Source of the DNA: Silicimonas sp.
GTDB taxonomy: Bacteria > Pseudomonadota > Alphaproteobacteria > Rhodobacterales > Rhodobacteraceae
Assembly (NCBI GenBank): GCA_013002465.1
Contig: JABDJO010000037.1
Span: forward strand, 1-49,861
Length of the DNA stretch: 49,861 bases
Reading direction: 5' to 3'
A model generated the notes under the pieces. The model was not told the origin of the DNA, searched no databases, and saw nothing but the letters and a program-made list of their open reading frames with translations. Below are positions 1-8,546 of this stretch, one piece after another (the first letter of the stretch is position 1; each line of letters begins with the position of its first letter). Both the position numbers and the translations under genes were made by a program.

Positions 1-347
1 GCTGGCGGACTCTTCATTGAAATCATATTGAGGTTTAGTGCGTCGCTGCATTTAGGTCGTGCCGACGTCACCGAATCTCTTTGAAGCCGACATTCACGCA
101 AACTGCAGCATTGGTCAAAGTGGGCTCGTCCCGGTCATCCGACACTTTTTGTCGGACATTTTCGGCCGTGTAACGGCCTCTGAGGTCAGCCCTCAGGGAC
201 GGGCAGGCACTGTCGCGGCGGGGCTGGTGCCGCTTGTTCCGCTTTCCGGTGCAACGCAACCCATGTCTTACTTGGGCTCTGCGCCACCTACGTCGCTCTC
301 ACCTTTTCGGATGGACGCTGCACTCAACGGTCCTTAGCGTCGCCACC
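1..347. other. non-coding left edge with three hairpins
   Basis: I see no convincing gene here; short open frames on both strands lack a ribosome site and family features. Three consecutive inverted repeats are visible: TCCGACA/TGTCGGA with a 5-base loop (138-156), GGCCGT/ACGGCC with a 3-base loop (164-178) and CTGAGG/CCTCAG with a 5-base loop (180-196). The first is followed by CATTTTC, so it could end a transcript entering from the left; the cluster could also be a structured leader or small RNA. Function is not established. Confidence 0.4.
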
Positions 348-1565
348 ATGGAGCAAACCCTGCACGACAGCCGCTATTCCTGGATACGCCTGGCTATCAG
401 CCTGGGCCTGTCGATCGTGGGCAGTATCGGGATGTGGGCCGCCATCGTGGTTCTGCCGGCCATGCAGGATGACTTCGGTGTCACACGTGCGGCGGCTTCG
501 CTGCCCTACACTGTCACCATGGTGGGTTTCGCGGTCGGGAATTTCCTGCTGGGCCGCGCCGTCGACCGGTGGGGCATTGCGCCTGTGCTGGCGCTTTCGG
601 CCATCTCGCTTGCCCTTGGCTTTGCTGGTGCGGCGCTCAGCCCTTCGGTTCCGGTCGTCACGGCGTTGCATCTTTTGACCGGTATCGGGGCGTCGGCAAG
701 CTTTGCGCCCTTGATGGCGGATGTATCCCAATGGTTTCTGAAACGTCGTGGCATCGCCGTTGCGGTCGTGGCCAGTGGCAATTACCTGGCGGGCACTGTC
801 TGGCCGCCCTTGATCGCTGTGATCATGGTCGATCATGGGTGGCGCGGCGCGTACCTGGCACTTGCCGTGCTGGTCATTGTCGTCGTTCTGCCCGGATCCC
901 TTCTGCTGCAACGCCGGATCGACGCGGTCTCCACAGCGCGCGCTACGTCCGAGGCCTCGGCAAAGGCGCAGGCCGTCAGCCTGTCTCCCAGGTCCTTGCA
1001 GATCCTTCTGGCGATTGCCGGAATCGGGTGCTGTGTCGCCATGTCGATGCCACAGGTCCATATCGTGGCCCTTTGCATTGACCGGGGCTTTGGCACCCAG
1101 GCCGGGGCCGAGATGCTAAGTCTGATGTTGGCGGGCGGCGTCGTCTCGCGCCTGTTTTTCGGTGCCTTTGCGGACCGGTTCGGAGGGCTTCGCACACTCT
1201 TCATAGGCGGCACGTTGCAAATGATCACGCTGTGCCTGTTCCTGATCGACGGCGGCCCAGCCTCGCTTTACGCGATTTCGCTGATCTTCGGCCTGAGCCA
1301 AGGTGGAATCGTGCCCAGCTATGCCATCATCGTGCGCGAATTCATGCCCCCGCGCGAAGCGGGCAATCGCGTCGGGTTCGTCATCGGTTCGACCATTGTC
1401 GGCATGGCCATCGGTGGCTGGTTGTCAGGCTGGCTTTATGACCTTAGCGGCAGCTATGACCTGGCCATCTGGAACGGCGTTGCCTGGAACGCGATGAATG
1501 TGGGTATTGTGCTGATGTTGCTAGTGCGCATGGGTCCGGCTGCTGCCCGGCGTGTCCCCGCCTGA
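348..1565 (+). CDS. MFS family transporter
   Basis: Inner-membrane secondary transporter of the major facilitator superfamily, 405 residues, the usual size for a 12-helix member. The first helix is about residues 13-38. The loop between helices 2 and 3 carries a motif-A-like GRAVDRWG (69-76), and a second copy, GAFADRFGG, marks the start of the other six-helix half, as expected for the internal MFS duplication. The substrate cannot be read from the sequence; the overall pattern recalls oxalate/formate- or monocarboxylate-type members. I chose the ATG at 348 because the open frame upstream to 234 has no hydrophobic or family character. It is convergent with the metallopeptidase gene, with only 3 bases between the stops. 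Confidence 0.85.
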   Translation: MEQTLHDSRYSWIRLAISLGLSIVGSIGMWAAIVVLPAMQDDFGVTRAAASLPYTVTMVGFAVGNFLLGRAVDRWGIAPVLALSAISLALGFAGAALSPSVPVVTALHLLTGIGASASFAPLMADVSQWFLKRRGIAVAVVASGNYLAGTVWPPLIAVIMVDHGWRGAYLALAVLVIVVVLPGSLLLQRRIDAVSTARATSEASAKAQAVSLSPRSLQILLAIAGIGCCVAMSMPQVHIVALCIDRGFGTQAGAEMLSLMLAGGVVSRLFFGAFADRFGGLRTLFIGGTLQMITLCLFLIDGGPASLYAISLIFGLSQGGIVPSYAIIVREFMPPREAGNRVGFVIGSTIVGMAIGGWLSGWLYDLSGSYDLAIWNGVAWNAMNVGIVLMLLVRMGPAAARRVPA

Positions 1566-1568
1566 GGC

Positions 1569-2417
1569 CTACAGATTGCGTGCCCCGAACGTGTCGCAGG
1601 CCTGCATGTCCCCAGTTTCATACCCACGCACAAACCACCGCTGACGTTGCTCGGACGTGCCATGGGTAAAGGTGTGAGGCTGCGGCACCCGACCGGCGTT
1701 CCTTTGCAAGGTGTCATCGCCGATCTGCTTGGCCGCGTTCATCGCCTCGGCAATGTCGCCCCGTTCAAGAGTGCCGAATTTCTCATCGGCCGCCCGCGCC
1801 CAGATACCGGAATAACAGTCGGCCTGAAGCTCGATGCGTACCGAAATGGCATTTGATTCCGCCTGGCTTACCTGACTTCTGATCTTGTTGGCTTCGCCCA
1901 GGATCCCAACTTCGTTCTGCACGTGATGGGCGACCTCATGCGCCACAACATAGGCGGCAGCGAAATCGCCCCCTGCCCCCATGCGCTGTTGCATGGTGGT
2001 AAAAAAGCCGGTGTCGAGGTAAACCTTCCGGTCGGCCGGGCAATAAAACGGGCCCGTTGCCCCCGATGCGCCACCACAGGGCGATTGCGTCACACCTTTG
2101 TAAAGCACAAGGGTCGCTGGGCGATACCGGGCCCCAACCTGACGCGGGAACACCTCTGCCCAGACCTCTTCGGTGTCGGCCAGGGTCACCGAAACAAACT
2201 CGCCCGCCTTGGTGTCCGCCTCAGTCAGTTCCACGCTGCCCTGCTGGACCGAGCCACCACCACCGTCCTGCAACAAAGGTGTGACGTCAATTCCCAGGAA
2301 ATAGCCAAGGCCCAATATGACCAGCACGCCGACAAGCCCGATGCCACCGCCGCTACGAACCGAAGACCGTCTGCGATCTTCGATGTTCCGGCTTCCTCTG
2401 CGCCCACGCCACTTCAT
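1569..2417 (-). CDS. ypfJ: YpfJ-type neutral zinc metallopeptidase
   Basis: 282-residue membrane-anchored protein of the putative neutral zinc metallopeptidase family (YpfJ/KPN_02809 type). The basic N-terminus (MKWRGRRGSR) is followed by one transmembrane helix at about 24-43, then a glycine-rich linker and the catalytic domain facing the periplasm. The zinc motif HEVAHH lies at 160-165, with conserved PCGGASGATGPFYCP upstream (113-127) and a QADCYSG segment downstream that is typical of the family. The substrate is unknown. It is divergent from the YqaA-like gene, with about 56 bases between the start codons. Confidence 0.88.
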   Translation of the reverse strand: MKWRGRRGSRNIEDRRRSSVRSGGGIGLVGVLVILGLGYFLGIDVTPLLQDGGGGSVQQGSVELTEADTKAGEFVSVTLADTEEVWAEVFPRQVGARYRPATLVLYKGVTQSPCGGASGATGPFYCPADRKVYLDTGFFTTMQQRMGAGGDFAAAYVVAHEVAHHVQNEVGILGEANKIRSQVSQAESNAISVRIELQADCYSGIWARAADEKFGTLERGDIAEAMNAAKQIGDDTLQRNAGRVPQPHTFTHGTSEQRQRWFVRGYETGDMQACDTFGARNL

Positions 2418-2473
2418 GCCAATCTCCGTAAATCAACAGACCTCAAGTTTGCCCCGCGAAGGTCTTGACGGCA

Positions 2474-3079
2474 ATGGCTCAGTCTGGCCTTACGTCGCGA
2501 ATGTTGAGACGGCTTTATGACTGGACCCTGTCGCTGGCAGACCATCCCCGCGCCCTTTGGGCCCTGGCTGTGGTGTCCTTTGTCGAAAGCTCGTTTTTTC
2601 CCATTCCCCCTGACGTTCTGATGATTCCGATGATCATCGCACGGCCTTCGCGCGCCTGGCTGATCGCCTTGGTGGCCATGATTGCCTCGGTCCTTGGCGG
2701 GCTTTTCGGGTATTTTATCGGCGCCGTTCTTTTCGACACTCTCGGACAAGCCATTTTTGATTTTTACGGCAAGAGCGATGCCGTCGACAGCTTCAACCAA
2801 AGGTTCAACGATTATGGTGCCTGGGCCGTACTTGTCGCAGGTGTCACGCCGTTTCCCTATAAAGTCATCACGATCATGTCAGGCTGGACGGGCCTGTCCT
2901 TGCCGATCTTTATCCTGTCTTCCATTATTGCGCGTAGCCTGAGATTTTTCATCCTGGCCGCGCTTTTGTGGAAATTCGGAGCACCAATCCGGGGCTTTAT
3001 CGAAAAATACCTTGGGCTTTTATTCACGGTCTTCATTGTGCTCTTGTTCGGTGGATTCTATCTGGTGAGGTATATGTGA
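2474..3079 (+). CDS. YqaA/DedA-type membrane protein
   Basis: Polytopic inner-membrane protein of the SNARE-associated/DedA-like superfamily, YqaA subgroup, about 201 residues. Visible hallmarks are the early ESSFFPIPPDVLM segment, the glycine-rich helix around LGGLFGYFIG, and the TPFPYKVITIMSG block near the middle, all typical of YqaA proteins. DedA relatives are linked to lipid-carrier flipping and membrane homeostasis; the role of this subgroup is not settled. The ATG at 2474 is preferred to the TTG at 2465. Its stop overlaps the GTG of the DsbB-like gene, so the two are probably translated together. Confidence 0.82.
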   Translation: MAQSGLTSRMLRRLYDWTLSLADHPRALWALAVVSFVESSFFPIPPDVLMIPMIIARPSRAWLIALVAMIASVLGGLFGYFIGAVLFDTLGQAIFDFYGKSDAVDSFNQRFNDYGAWAVLVAGVTPFPYKVITIMSGWTGLSLPIFILSSIIARSLRFFILAALLWKFGAPIRGFIEKYLGLLFTVFIVLLFGGFYLVRYM

Positions 3080-3543
3080 CACGTCGAAATCTGATGCTCC
3101 TGGCCGCCGGAGGCTCGCTTGCTCTGCTCCTCGGCGCCTTTGCGTTCCAACTTCTTGGCTATGCCCCCTGCAAACTCTGCCTGTGGCAACGCTGGCCCCA
3201 TGGCGCGGCGATTGCCGTCGGTGCCCTGGTGTTCGTGACTGCGCCGATTGCCCTTCTCGGCCTTGCCGGAGCGCTTTCGACCCTGATCACAGCCGGCATC
3301 GGCGGATACCACACAGGGGTCGAACGGGGCTGGTGGGAAGGGCCTTCGACCTGTACCGGCGCTGGCGACGGACTTGCCGGCATGTCGGGCGCAGATCTTC
3401 TGTCCCTGGACGCGCCGAACGACATCGTCATGTGCGATGAAGTCGCCTGGGCCTTCGCCGGACTTTCGATGGCGACATGGAACATGTTGATTTCACTGGT
3501 CCTGGCCGCGATCTGGATCAAGGCCGTTCGAACACCGGCCTGA
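3076..3543 (+). CDS. dsbB: DsbB-like disulfide bond formation protein
   Basis: 155-residue inner-membrane thiol:quinone oxidoreductase of the DsbB family, which reoxidises a periplasmic DsbA-type protein and passes electrons to quinone. Four hydrophobic helices are visible. The first periplasmic loop has the redox pair Cys32-Lys-Leu-Cys35 (PCKLCLWQRWPH) and the second loop has Cys93 and Cys120, matching the two disulfides of Escherichia coli DsbB. The GTG start at 3076 shares bases with the TGA of the upstream YqaA-like gene (GTGA), which fixes the start and suggests translational coupling. No dsbA is visible in this window. Confidence 0.9.
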   Translation: MTRRNLMLLAAGGSLALLLGAFAFQLLGYAPCKLCLWQRWPHGAAIAVGALVFVTAPIALLGLAGALSTLITAGIGGYHTGVERGWWEGPSTCTGAGDGLAGMSGADLLSLDAPNDIVMCDEVAWAFAGLSMATWNMLISLVLAAIWIKAVRTPA

Positions 3544-3569
3544 AATCCATACACTGCGCCCGATCAACC

Positions 3570-3839
3570 CTAGTGAAGTGTGAACTCACCCGTCACATTG
3601 CGCCATTCACCCGGGGCCAGTTCCTTGCGATGGACAAACCGAACCGAGTGCAACGGCCCCTCGATCTCGTCCTGCCAGTATTCGATGAACTTGAACAATC
3701 TCGGGTGGTCCGGCGCCACATCGTAATCCTGCCAGACAAAACTGTTCAGCACATGGGCATAGTCGGGCATGTGATAGAAAAACTCGGCCGTGGTCAGCCC
3801 GTATCCCTTCAGCAGAAGCTCGGTTTCCTTGGTACTCAT
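3570..3839 (-). CDS. usg: Usg family protein
   Basis: 89-residue soluble protein of the Usg family, named from the region near trp genes in some alphaproteobacteria; its function is unknown. The sequence starts MSTKETELLLKGYGLTTAEF and contains the family block FYHMPDYAHVLNSFVWQDYD and a later FKFIEYWQDEIEGPL. The ATG at 3839 is chosen; the frame stays open upstream to 3965 but that part lacks family similarity. No trp genes are seen here: it lies between the DsbB-like gene (convergent, 26 bases apart) and gyrA (divergent). Confidence 0.85.
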   Translation of the reverse strand: MSTKETELLLKGYGLTTAEFFYHMPDYAHVLNSFVWQDYDVAPDHPRLFKFIEYWQDEIEGPLHSVRFVHRKELAPGEWRNVTGEFTLH

Positions 3840-3955
3840 CGCGCAACTCTTTCTGCCCCGCCAGCCAAGTGAGCCACAGGTTTCGTTACTTTTCAATGAA
3901 AACAGTATATTGGCACTCCTGCGCCCCGGCTGCCAATCGTTGCGCAAGTCAGCCA

Positions 3956-3984
3956 TTGCACCCAAACCTTGGGGTCTGATAGAC
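3956..3984 (+). promoter_or_regulatory. putative gyrA promoter
   Basis: A TTGCAC hexamer (3956-3961) and a GATAGA/ATAGAC hexamer starting at 3978-3979 are spaced 16-17 bases apart, about 45 bases upstream of the gyrA GTG. This fits a housekeeping sigma-70 type promoter, but the -10 match is weak. Confidence 0.35.
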
Positions 3985-4030
3985 TGCGACCAACGAAATA
4001 TAGCGGGTCAAAACAAGAGCGAGCAGTCAC

Positions 4031-6799
4031 GTGAGCGACACGCCAGAACCACCTGAAAACATAGACGATATGCCGCCTGAACCCCCAAAGTACGAAGGGC
4101 CAAGCGTTTCGATCGCCGACGAGATGCGCACGTCCTATCTGGACTATGCGATGTCGGTCATCGTCAGCCGCGCGATCCCCGATCTTAGGGACGGATTGAA
4201 GCCGGTTCACCGGCGCATCCTTTATGCGATGCACGAAAGCGGCAATACCCACGACAAATCCTATCGCAAATCGGCCCGGGCCGTTGGCGATACCATGGGG
4301 AAATACCACCCGCATGGCGATGGCGCGATCTATGACGCGCTTGTGCGCATGGCGCAGCCGTTTTCGATGTCGCTGCCCTTACTGGATGGTCAGGGCAACT
4401 TCGGTTCCATGGACGGCGATAATCCGGCGGCCATGCGCTATACCGAAGTGCGTATGGACAAGCCTGCGGCTTTCCTTCTGGCCGACATCGACAAGGATAC
4501 GGTCGACTTCACCGACAATTACGACGGCAAGGACCAGGAACCGACGGTCCTGCCGGCACGCTTTCCGAACATGCTGGTCAACGGGGCTGGCGGTATTGCC
4601 GTTGGCATGGCGACGAACATTCCACCCCACAACCTGGGCGAGGTCGTGGATGCCACATTGGCACTGATCGAGGATCCGGACCTTTCCACCGAGCGATTGA
4701 TCGAAATCGTGCCTGCGCCCGACTTTCCTACTGGCGGTGTCATCCTGGGCCGCTCGGGCGCGCGGAAAGCCTATCTGGAGGGCCGAGGCAGCGTCATAAT
4801 CCGCGCCAAGACCCGGATCGAGGAAATCCGCAAGGACCGGTATGCGATCATCCTCGACGAGATCCCCTATCAGGTGAACAAGGCCACGATGATCGAAAAG
4901 ATCGCCGATCTGGTGCGGGAAAAGAAACTGGAAGGCATATCAAGCGTTCAGGACGAATCCGACCGTGTTGGCGTGCGCGTGGTGATCGAATTGAAAAGGG
5001 ACGCCACCCCCGATGTGGTACTTAACCAGCTTTATCGGTTCACGCCAATGCAGACGTCATTCGGCTGCAACATGCTGGCCTTGAACGGCGGTCGGCCTGA
5101 ACAATTGATGTTGCGGGATTTTCTAACTTATTTCATAGACTTCCGCGAAGAAGTTGTGGCGCGACGCACGGCCTTTGAACTTCGCAAGGCCCGTGAGCGA
5201 AGCCACGTGTTGTGTGGTCTTGCCGTGGCTGTGTCAAACGTTGACGAAGTGGTCGCAACCATCCGTTCCTCGGCCGATGCAGCCGAAGCGCGTGAAAAGC
5301 TGATGACGCGCGCCTGGCCGGCTGCGGATATCGCCGATTACATCCGTCTGATCGACGATCCGACGCACACGATGAACGCCGATGGCACCTATAACCTAAG
5401 TGAAACCCAAGCTCGTGCGATCCTTGATCTGCGCCTGCAACGCCTCACCCAGATCGGGGTGAAAGAGGTTACCGACGAACTTGAAGAACTTGCCGCAAAG
5501 ATCAAGGATTACTTGGAAATTCTCTCATCGCGCGAGAGGATCATGGAAATCATCGCGGCCGAGTTGAAGGAGGTAAAAGATCAGTTCGCCGTCCCCCGCC
5601 GCTCGGAAATTGTCGATTGGTCCGGCGACATGGAAGACGAAGACCTGATCGAACGCGAAGACATGGTCGTCACCGTGACCGAGGGTGGCTATATCAAGCG
5701 CACCGCCCTCGCCGATTTCCGTTCCCAGAAACGCGGCGGCAAGGGCCTCTCGGGCGGTGCATTGAAGGAAGACGACGTTGTGACCACGCTGTTCGTGGCC
5801 AACACCCACACTCAACTTCTGTTCTTCACCACCGATGGCATGGCCTACAAGCTGAAGACCTGGCGCTTGCCATTGGGTGGGCGCACGTCGCGTGGCAAGG
5901 CCATCGTCAATATCCTGCCCATTCCTACCGGAGTTTCGATTGCGGCGATCATGCCGGTGGACCGGGACGAAGACGAATGGGATCAGTTGCAAATATTCTT
6001 TGCCACCACCCAGGGCGATGTTCGTCGCAACGCCCTGTCGGATTTTACAAACGTGAAATCAAACGGCAAAATCGCGATGAAGTTGCCGGATGAAGTTCAT
6101 CTTGTAAACGCCCGTATTTGCACGGAAGATGATGACATAATGCTTGTGACGGCCCTTGGGCGTGCGATCCGGTTCCCGACCACCGCCGTTCGGGTTTTCA
6201 AGGGTCGTGATTCAACGGGCGTTCGCGGGATCAAGCTGGCCAAGGGCGATGTCGTGGTGTCGATGGCCGTGATCCGCCATTTCGAGGCCGCCCCGTCCGA
6301 ACGGGCCGCCTATCTGAAACAGCGCCGCCTGATGGCGGGGGCCGTCGATGACGAGCAGGAAGCGGATGACGACGAAGAAGTGGTGGCCGAGGGACAGTTG
6401 TCCCCCGAGCGCTATGCCGAAATGTCGGCGTGCGAAGACCTGATCCTGACAATTACGACCGGCGGGGCCGGAAAGCTTTCATCCAGCCATGACTATCCGG
6501 TGCGCGGACGCGGCGGCCAGGGCGTGATGGCGATGGACAAGGCGATGCGTGGCGGTCCCCTGGTGGCGTCTTTCCCTGTCGATCCTGCAGATCAGATCAT
6601 GCTTGCGACTTCGACCGGACAATCCATCCGGGTGCCGGTCGACGGGATCTCGTTCCGCTCGAGGTCTGCAGGCGGGGTCAAGGTGTTCAACACCTCGAAA
6701 GGTGAAGAGGTCGTGTCGGTTGCCTGGATCGCGGAACAGGACGAAGAAGACGTGATTGATCCTGGATCAGACTCCCCAGAACCACCTGCCGAATCCTGA
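4031..6799 (+). CDS. gyrA: DNA gyrase subunit A
   Basis: 922-residue catalytic subunit of the type II topoisomerase that introduces negative supercoils together with GyrB. The breakage-reunion domain fills the first ~530 residues and contains the active-site tyrosine Tyr137 in [10 protein letters not shown]. The GyrA box QKRGGKG is at about 566-572, at the start of the C-terminal beta-pinwheel that wraps DNA. An acidic stretch ([13 protein letters not shown], about 773-785) interrupts the pinwheel. The quinolone region reads [11 protein letters not shown], so the residue matching E. coli Ser83 is Gly98, while the Asp87 equivalent (Asp102) is kept. The GTG start at 4031 gives a 25-30 residue Pro/Glu-rich N-terminal extension before the conserved core. 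It is transcribed alone. Confidence 0.98.
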   Translation: MSDTPEPPENIDDMPPEPPKYEGPSVSIADEMRTSYLDYAMSVIVSRAIPDLRDGLKPVHRRILYAMHESGNTHDKSYRKSARAVGDTMGKYHPHGDGAIYDALVRMAQPFSMSLPLLDGQGNFGSMDGDNPAAMRYTEVRMDKPAAFLLADIDKDTVDFTDNYDGKDQEPTVLPARFPNMLVNGAGGIAVGMATNIPPHNLGEVVDATLALIEDPDLSTERLIEIVPAPDFPTGGVILGRSGARKAYLEGRGSVIIRAKTRIEEIRKDRYAIILDEIPYQVNKATMIEKIADLVREKKLEGISSVQDESDRVGVRVVIELKRDATPDVVLNQLYRFTPMQTSFGCNMLALNGGRPEQLMLRDFLTYFIDFREEVVARRTAFELRKARERSHVLCGLAVAVSNVDEVVATIRSSADAAEAREKLMTRAWPAADIADYIRLIDDPTHTMNADGTYNLSETQARAILDLRLQRLTQIGVKEVTDELEELAAKIKDYLEILSSRERIMEIIAAELKEVKDQFAVPRRSEIVDWSGDMEDEDLIEREDMVVTVTEGGYIKRTALADFRSQKRGGKGLSGGALKEDDVVTTLFVANTHTQLLFFTTDGMAYKLKTWRLPLGGRTSRGKAIVNILPIPTGVSIAAIMPVDRDEDEWDQLQIFFATTQGDVRRNALSDFTNVKSNGKIAMKLPDEVHLVNARICTEDDDIMLVTALGRAIRFPTTAVRVFKGRDSTGVRGIKLAKGDVVVSMAVIRHFEAAPSERAAYLKQRRLMAGAVDDEQEADDDEEVVAEGQLSPERYAEMSACEDLILTITTGGAGKLSSSHDYPVRGRGGQGVMAMDKAMRGGPLVASFPVDPADQIMLATSTGQSIRVPVDGISFRSRSAGGVKVFNTSKGEEVVSVAWIAEQDEEDVIDPGSDSPEPPAES

Positions 6800-6816
6800 T
6801 CCAATTTCGGCAGTGA

Positions 6817-6850
6817 CGCAGTGAATCCGGTTAAAGACCGGGCCACTGCG
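6817..6850 (+). terminator. hairpin after gyrA
   Basis: CGCAGTG (6817-6823) pairs with CACTGCG (6844-6850), with an inner CCGG/CCGG helix. It begins 18 bases after the gyrA stop but lacks a following T-run, so it may only stabilise the 3' end rather than terminate. Confidence 0.35.
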
Positions 6851-6918
6851 CCTGCGCATTTCACATGATCGGCCGTCGCCAAGACTTGGGATCTCAATGG
6901 ATTCCAGGACTTGCATGG

Positions 6919-6977
6919 TTAACGGTAAACGCCACCAAAGCCACGTTAACCAATTAATAATATTAACCTTTTTTTAA
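6919..6977 (+). promoter_or_regulatory. CtrA-box cluster (perfect TTAA-N7-TTAA)
   Basis: A perfect match to the CtrA recognition pattern, TTAA-N7-TTAA, lies at 6963-6977 (TTAACCTTTTTTTAA), 57 bases before the start of the secreted protein gene at 7034. Three more TTAA half-sites sit just upstream at 6919-6922, 6946-6949 and 6954-6957. The stretch is strikingly AT-rich compared with its surroundings. CtrA itself is encoded at 17230-17946, so direct control of the downstream gene is plausible. Binding is inferred from the motif only. Confidence 0.55.
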
Positions 6978-7033
6978 CGGTCGTAGTTTGGCACAAGAGT
7001 TGTGCGGATGGGGCGAGATGTGGGAGAGCACTG

Positions 7034-7783
7034 ATGAGAGCGCTTATTGTTGCAGTATTACTGAGTTTTACGGGTCCGGCGCTTGCACAAAGCTCTTTAG
7101 GCATCACCGGCGCCGCCTTGTCCATCGGCATGACCGAGGACGAGGCGGCCCAATCCAGGGTGGACGGGACGGCGACCGTCGATGTGGCAATCACAGACGT
7201 GCATGGGTTTCAGGGTGATCTGAGGTTTGCCGATACGGTGAGTGGCGGTATCGGATCCGTGGGCGCGCATGTTTACATGGCCCCGCGCCCGGGGCAGAAG
7301 TACGGACTTTTCGCGCATCTCAGCGATATCGACGGTCGCGCCATGACCTGGGGGGCGTTCGGGGCCGAGGGGCTGGTGTCTTTGTCACCCGCGACAGTGC
7401 TTGAAATCCAGGGCGGTGTAGGGGCGGCGGACGAAAGTGGGCTGGATTTCATCTTCGGCTCGATTGCCCTTGCCCATGACCTGTCTCCGGGACTTGAGAT
7501 TTCCGCTGCGCTTGATCTGGCCGACTTCGACGAACCGGCCTTGCGTGCCACGTCCTATGAAGCCGGTCTGCGCGCCAGCTACAGCCCTGAGGGCGCGCCC
7601 TGGGGTGTCTATGCCAGCGTCACCCAAACCGGACTGACCGGGCGCGACGGTGCGTCGAGTGAAACCCGGATTGGACTGGGCGTGACGCTAAGCCTTGGTA
7701 CCGCCGGTGGAACTGACCCGCACACGCGACATTTCCGGTCCATTGATCCGGTCGCCCCCATTCTGCGCCGTGGGCTTTGGTAA
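7034..7783 (+). CDS. secreted putative outer-membrane barrel protein
   Basis: 249-residue protein of unknown function. A clear signal peptide (MRALIVAVLLSFTGPALA, cut before Gln19) sends it to the envelope. The mature part is rich in Gly, Ala and Ser with alternating polar/hydrophobic stretches such as EIQGGVG, LEISAALDLADF and ETRIGLGVTLSLG, resembling amphipathic beta-strands of a small barrel; I do not recognise a named family. The last ~30 residues are basic and look disordered. It stands alone, with a CtrA-box cluster upstream and a strong hairpin terminator downstream, so it is probably a monocistronic, CtrA-linked surface protein. The function call is inference. Confidence 0.7.
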   Translation: MRALIVAVLLSFTGPALAQSSLGITGAALSIGMTEDEAAQSRVDGTATVDVAITDVHGFQGDLRFADTVSGGIGSVGAHVYMAPRPGQKYGLFAHLSDIDGRAMTWGAFGAEGLVSLSPATVLEIQGGVGAADESGLDFIFGSIALAHDLSPGLEISAALDLADFDEPALRATSYEAGLRASYSPEGAPWGVYASVTQTGLTGRDGASSETRIGLGVTLSLGTAGGTDPHTRHFRSIDPVAPILRRGLW

Positions 7784-7806
7784 GGCGCTCTAAGGCCTCT
7801 GCCAAT

Positions 7807-7842
7807 GCGACGCCCCCCCCTGCGGGGCGTCGCCATAGTTTT
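7807..7842 (+). terminator. Rho-independent terminator
   Basis: GCGACGCCCC (7807-7816) pairs perfectly with GGGGCGTCGC (7824-7833) around a 7-base loop, followed by CATAGTTTT. It starts 24 bases after the stop of the secreted protein gene. Confidence 0.75.
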
Positions 7843-7991
7843 GACAAATACCTGTGAAAAAGAAGCACTGTTTCCGTCAGAGAAACGCCCACCTTACCCT
7901 GTCTTAAGGGGGAAACGCCCGACGGATTGGCTCGGGCCATGTGGTGTCAGTTGACCGGGTGGGTTGCCCGAATTGAAACAAGGAACACAAG

Positions 7992-8507
7992 ATGCGGGAC
8001 AACCCACATCACTCCTTTGCTGCTTCGCAAATTACCCGAATTCTCATTCTGTCGTATTTCGTGGCCCTTGCCCTTGGATTGATCCGGGGGGCCGAGCTTC
8101 AGCGCCTGACGAGCCCATTCCTGAGCGCCCCATGGGCGACCTACGCCATAAGCGGGATCGTTCTGACGCTGACCGCCTTGGTGCTTGTCGGCATCCTGCG
8201 ACGCCCCGCCGCCCTTATTCTGGCGCTGACCCTGTTCTGGGCCAGTTACATGACCATGTATGCCACCGGCGATATTGCGGGGTTCTGGCGCGACCTGGCG
8301 TTGATCGGCGGTCTGCTGATTTCAGCCGGGGTCGGTCAGGGTTGGTCGGTCAGGGACAGAGCGACCAGCGCGCCTGAACCGGACTATGAGTTGAATATCG
8401 CGTCAGAACGGGGGCCCGAACCCGGACCTGACACTGTACAGGTTCCGCTACGTCGGGTGACCATTACCCGCCTTCGCGAAGACCTTGATATGGCCCGCGA
8501 AGGCTGA
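7992..8507 (+). CDS. four-helix membrane protein, DoxX-like
   Basis: 171-residue inner-membrane protein of unknown function. Four hydrophobic helices can be placed at about 14-31, 48-69, 72-92 and 99-116, an arrangement that recalls DoxX-like proteins, although no diagnostic motif is visible. The last ~50 residues form a Pro/Glu-rich, then basic, cytosolic tail (VPLRRVTITRLREDLDMAREG). An AAGGAAC ribosome site precedes the ATG at 7992. The gene lies 39 bases before trmFO on the same strand and may be co-transcribed with it. Treat the family name as tentative. Confidence 0.7.
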   Translation: MRDNPHHSFAASQITRILILSYFVALALGLIRGAELQRLTSPFLSAPWATYAISGIVLTLTALVLVGILRRPAALILALTLFWASYMTMYATGDIAGFWRDLALIGGLLISAGVGQGWSVRDRATSAPEPDYELNIASERGPEPGPDTVQVPLRRVTITRLREDLDMAREG

Positions 8508-8546
8508 ACTCTTTTCAAACGCTGCTCCGGGGGCTACATCGCCCCC

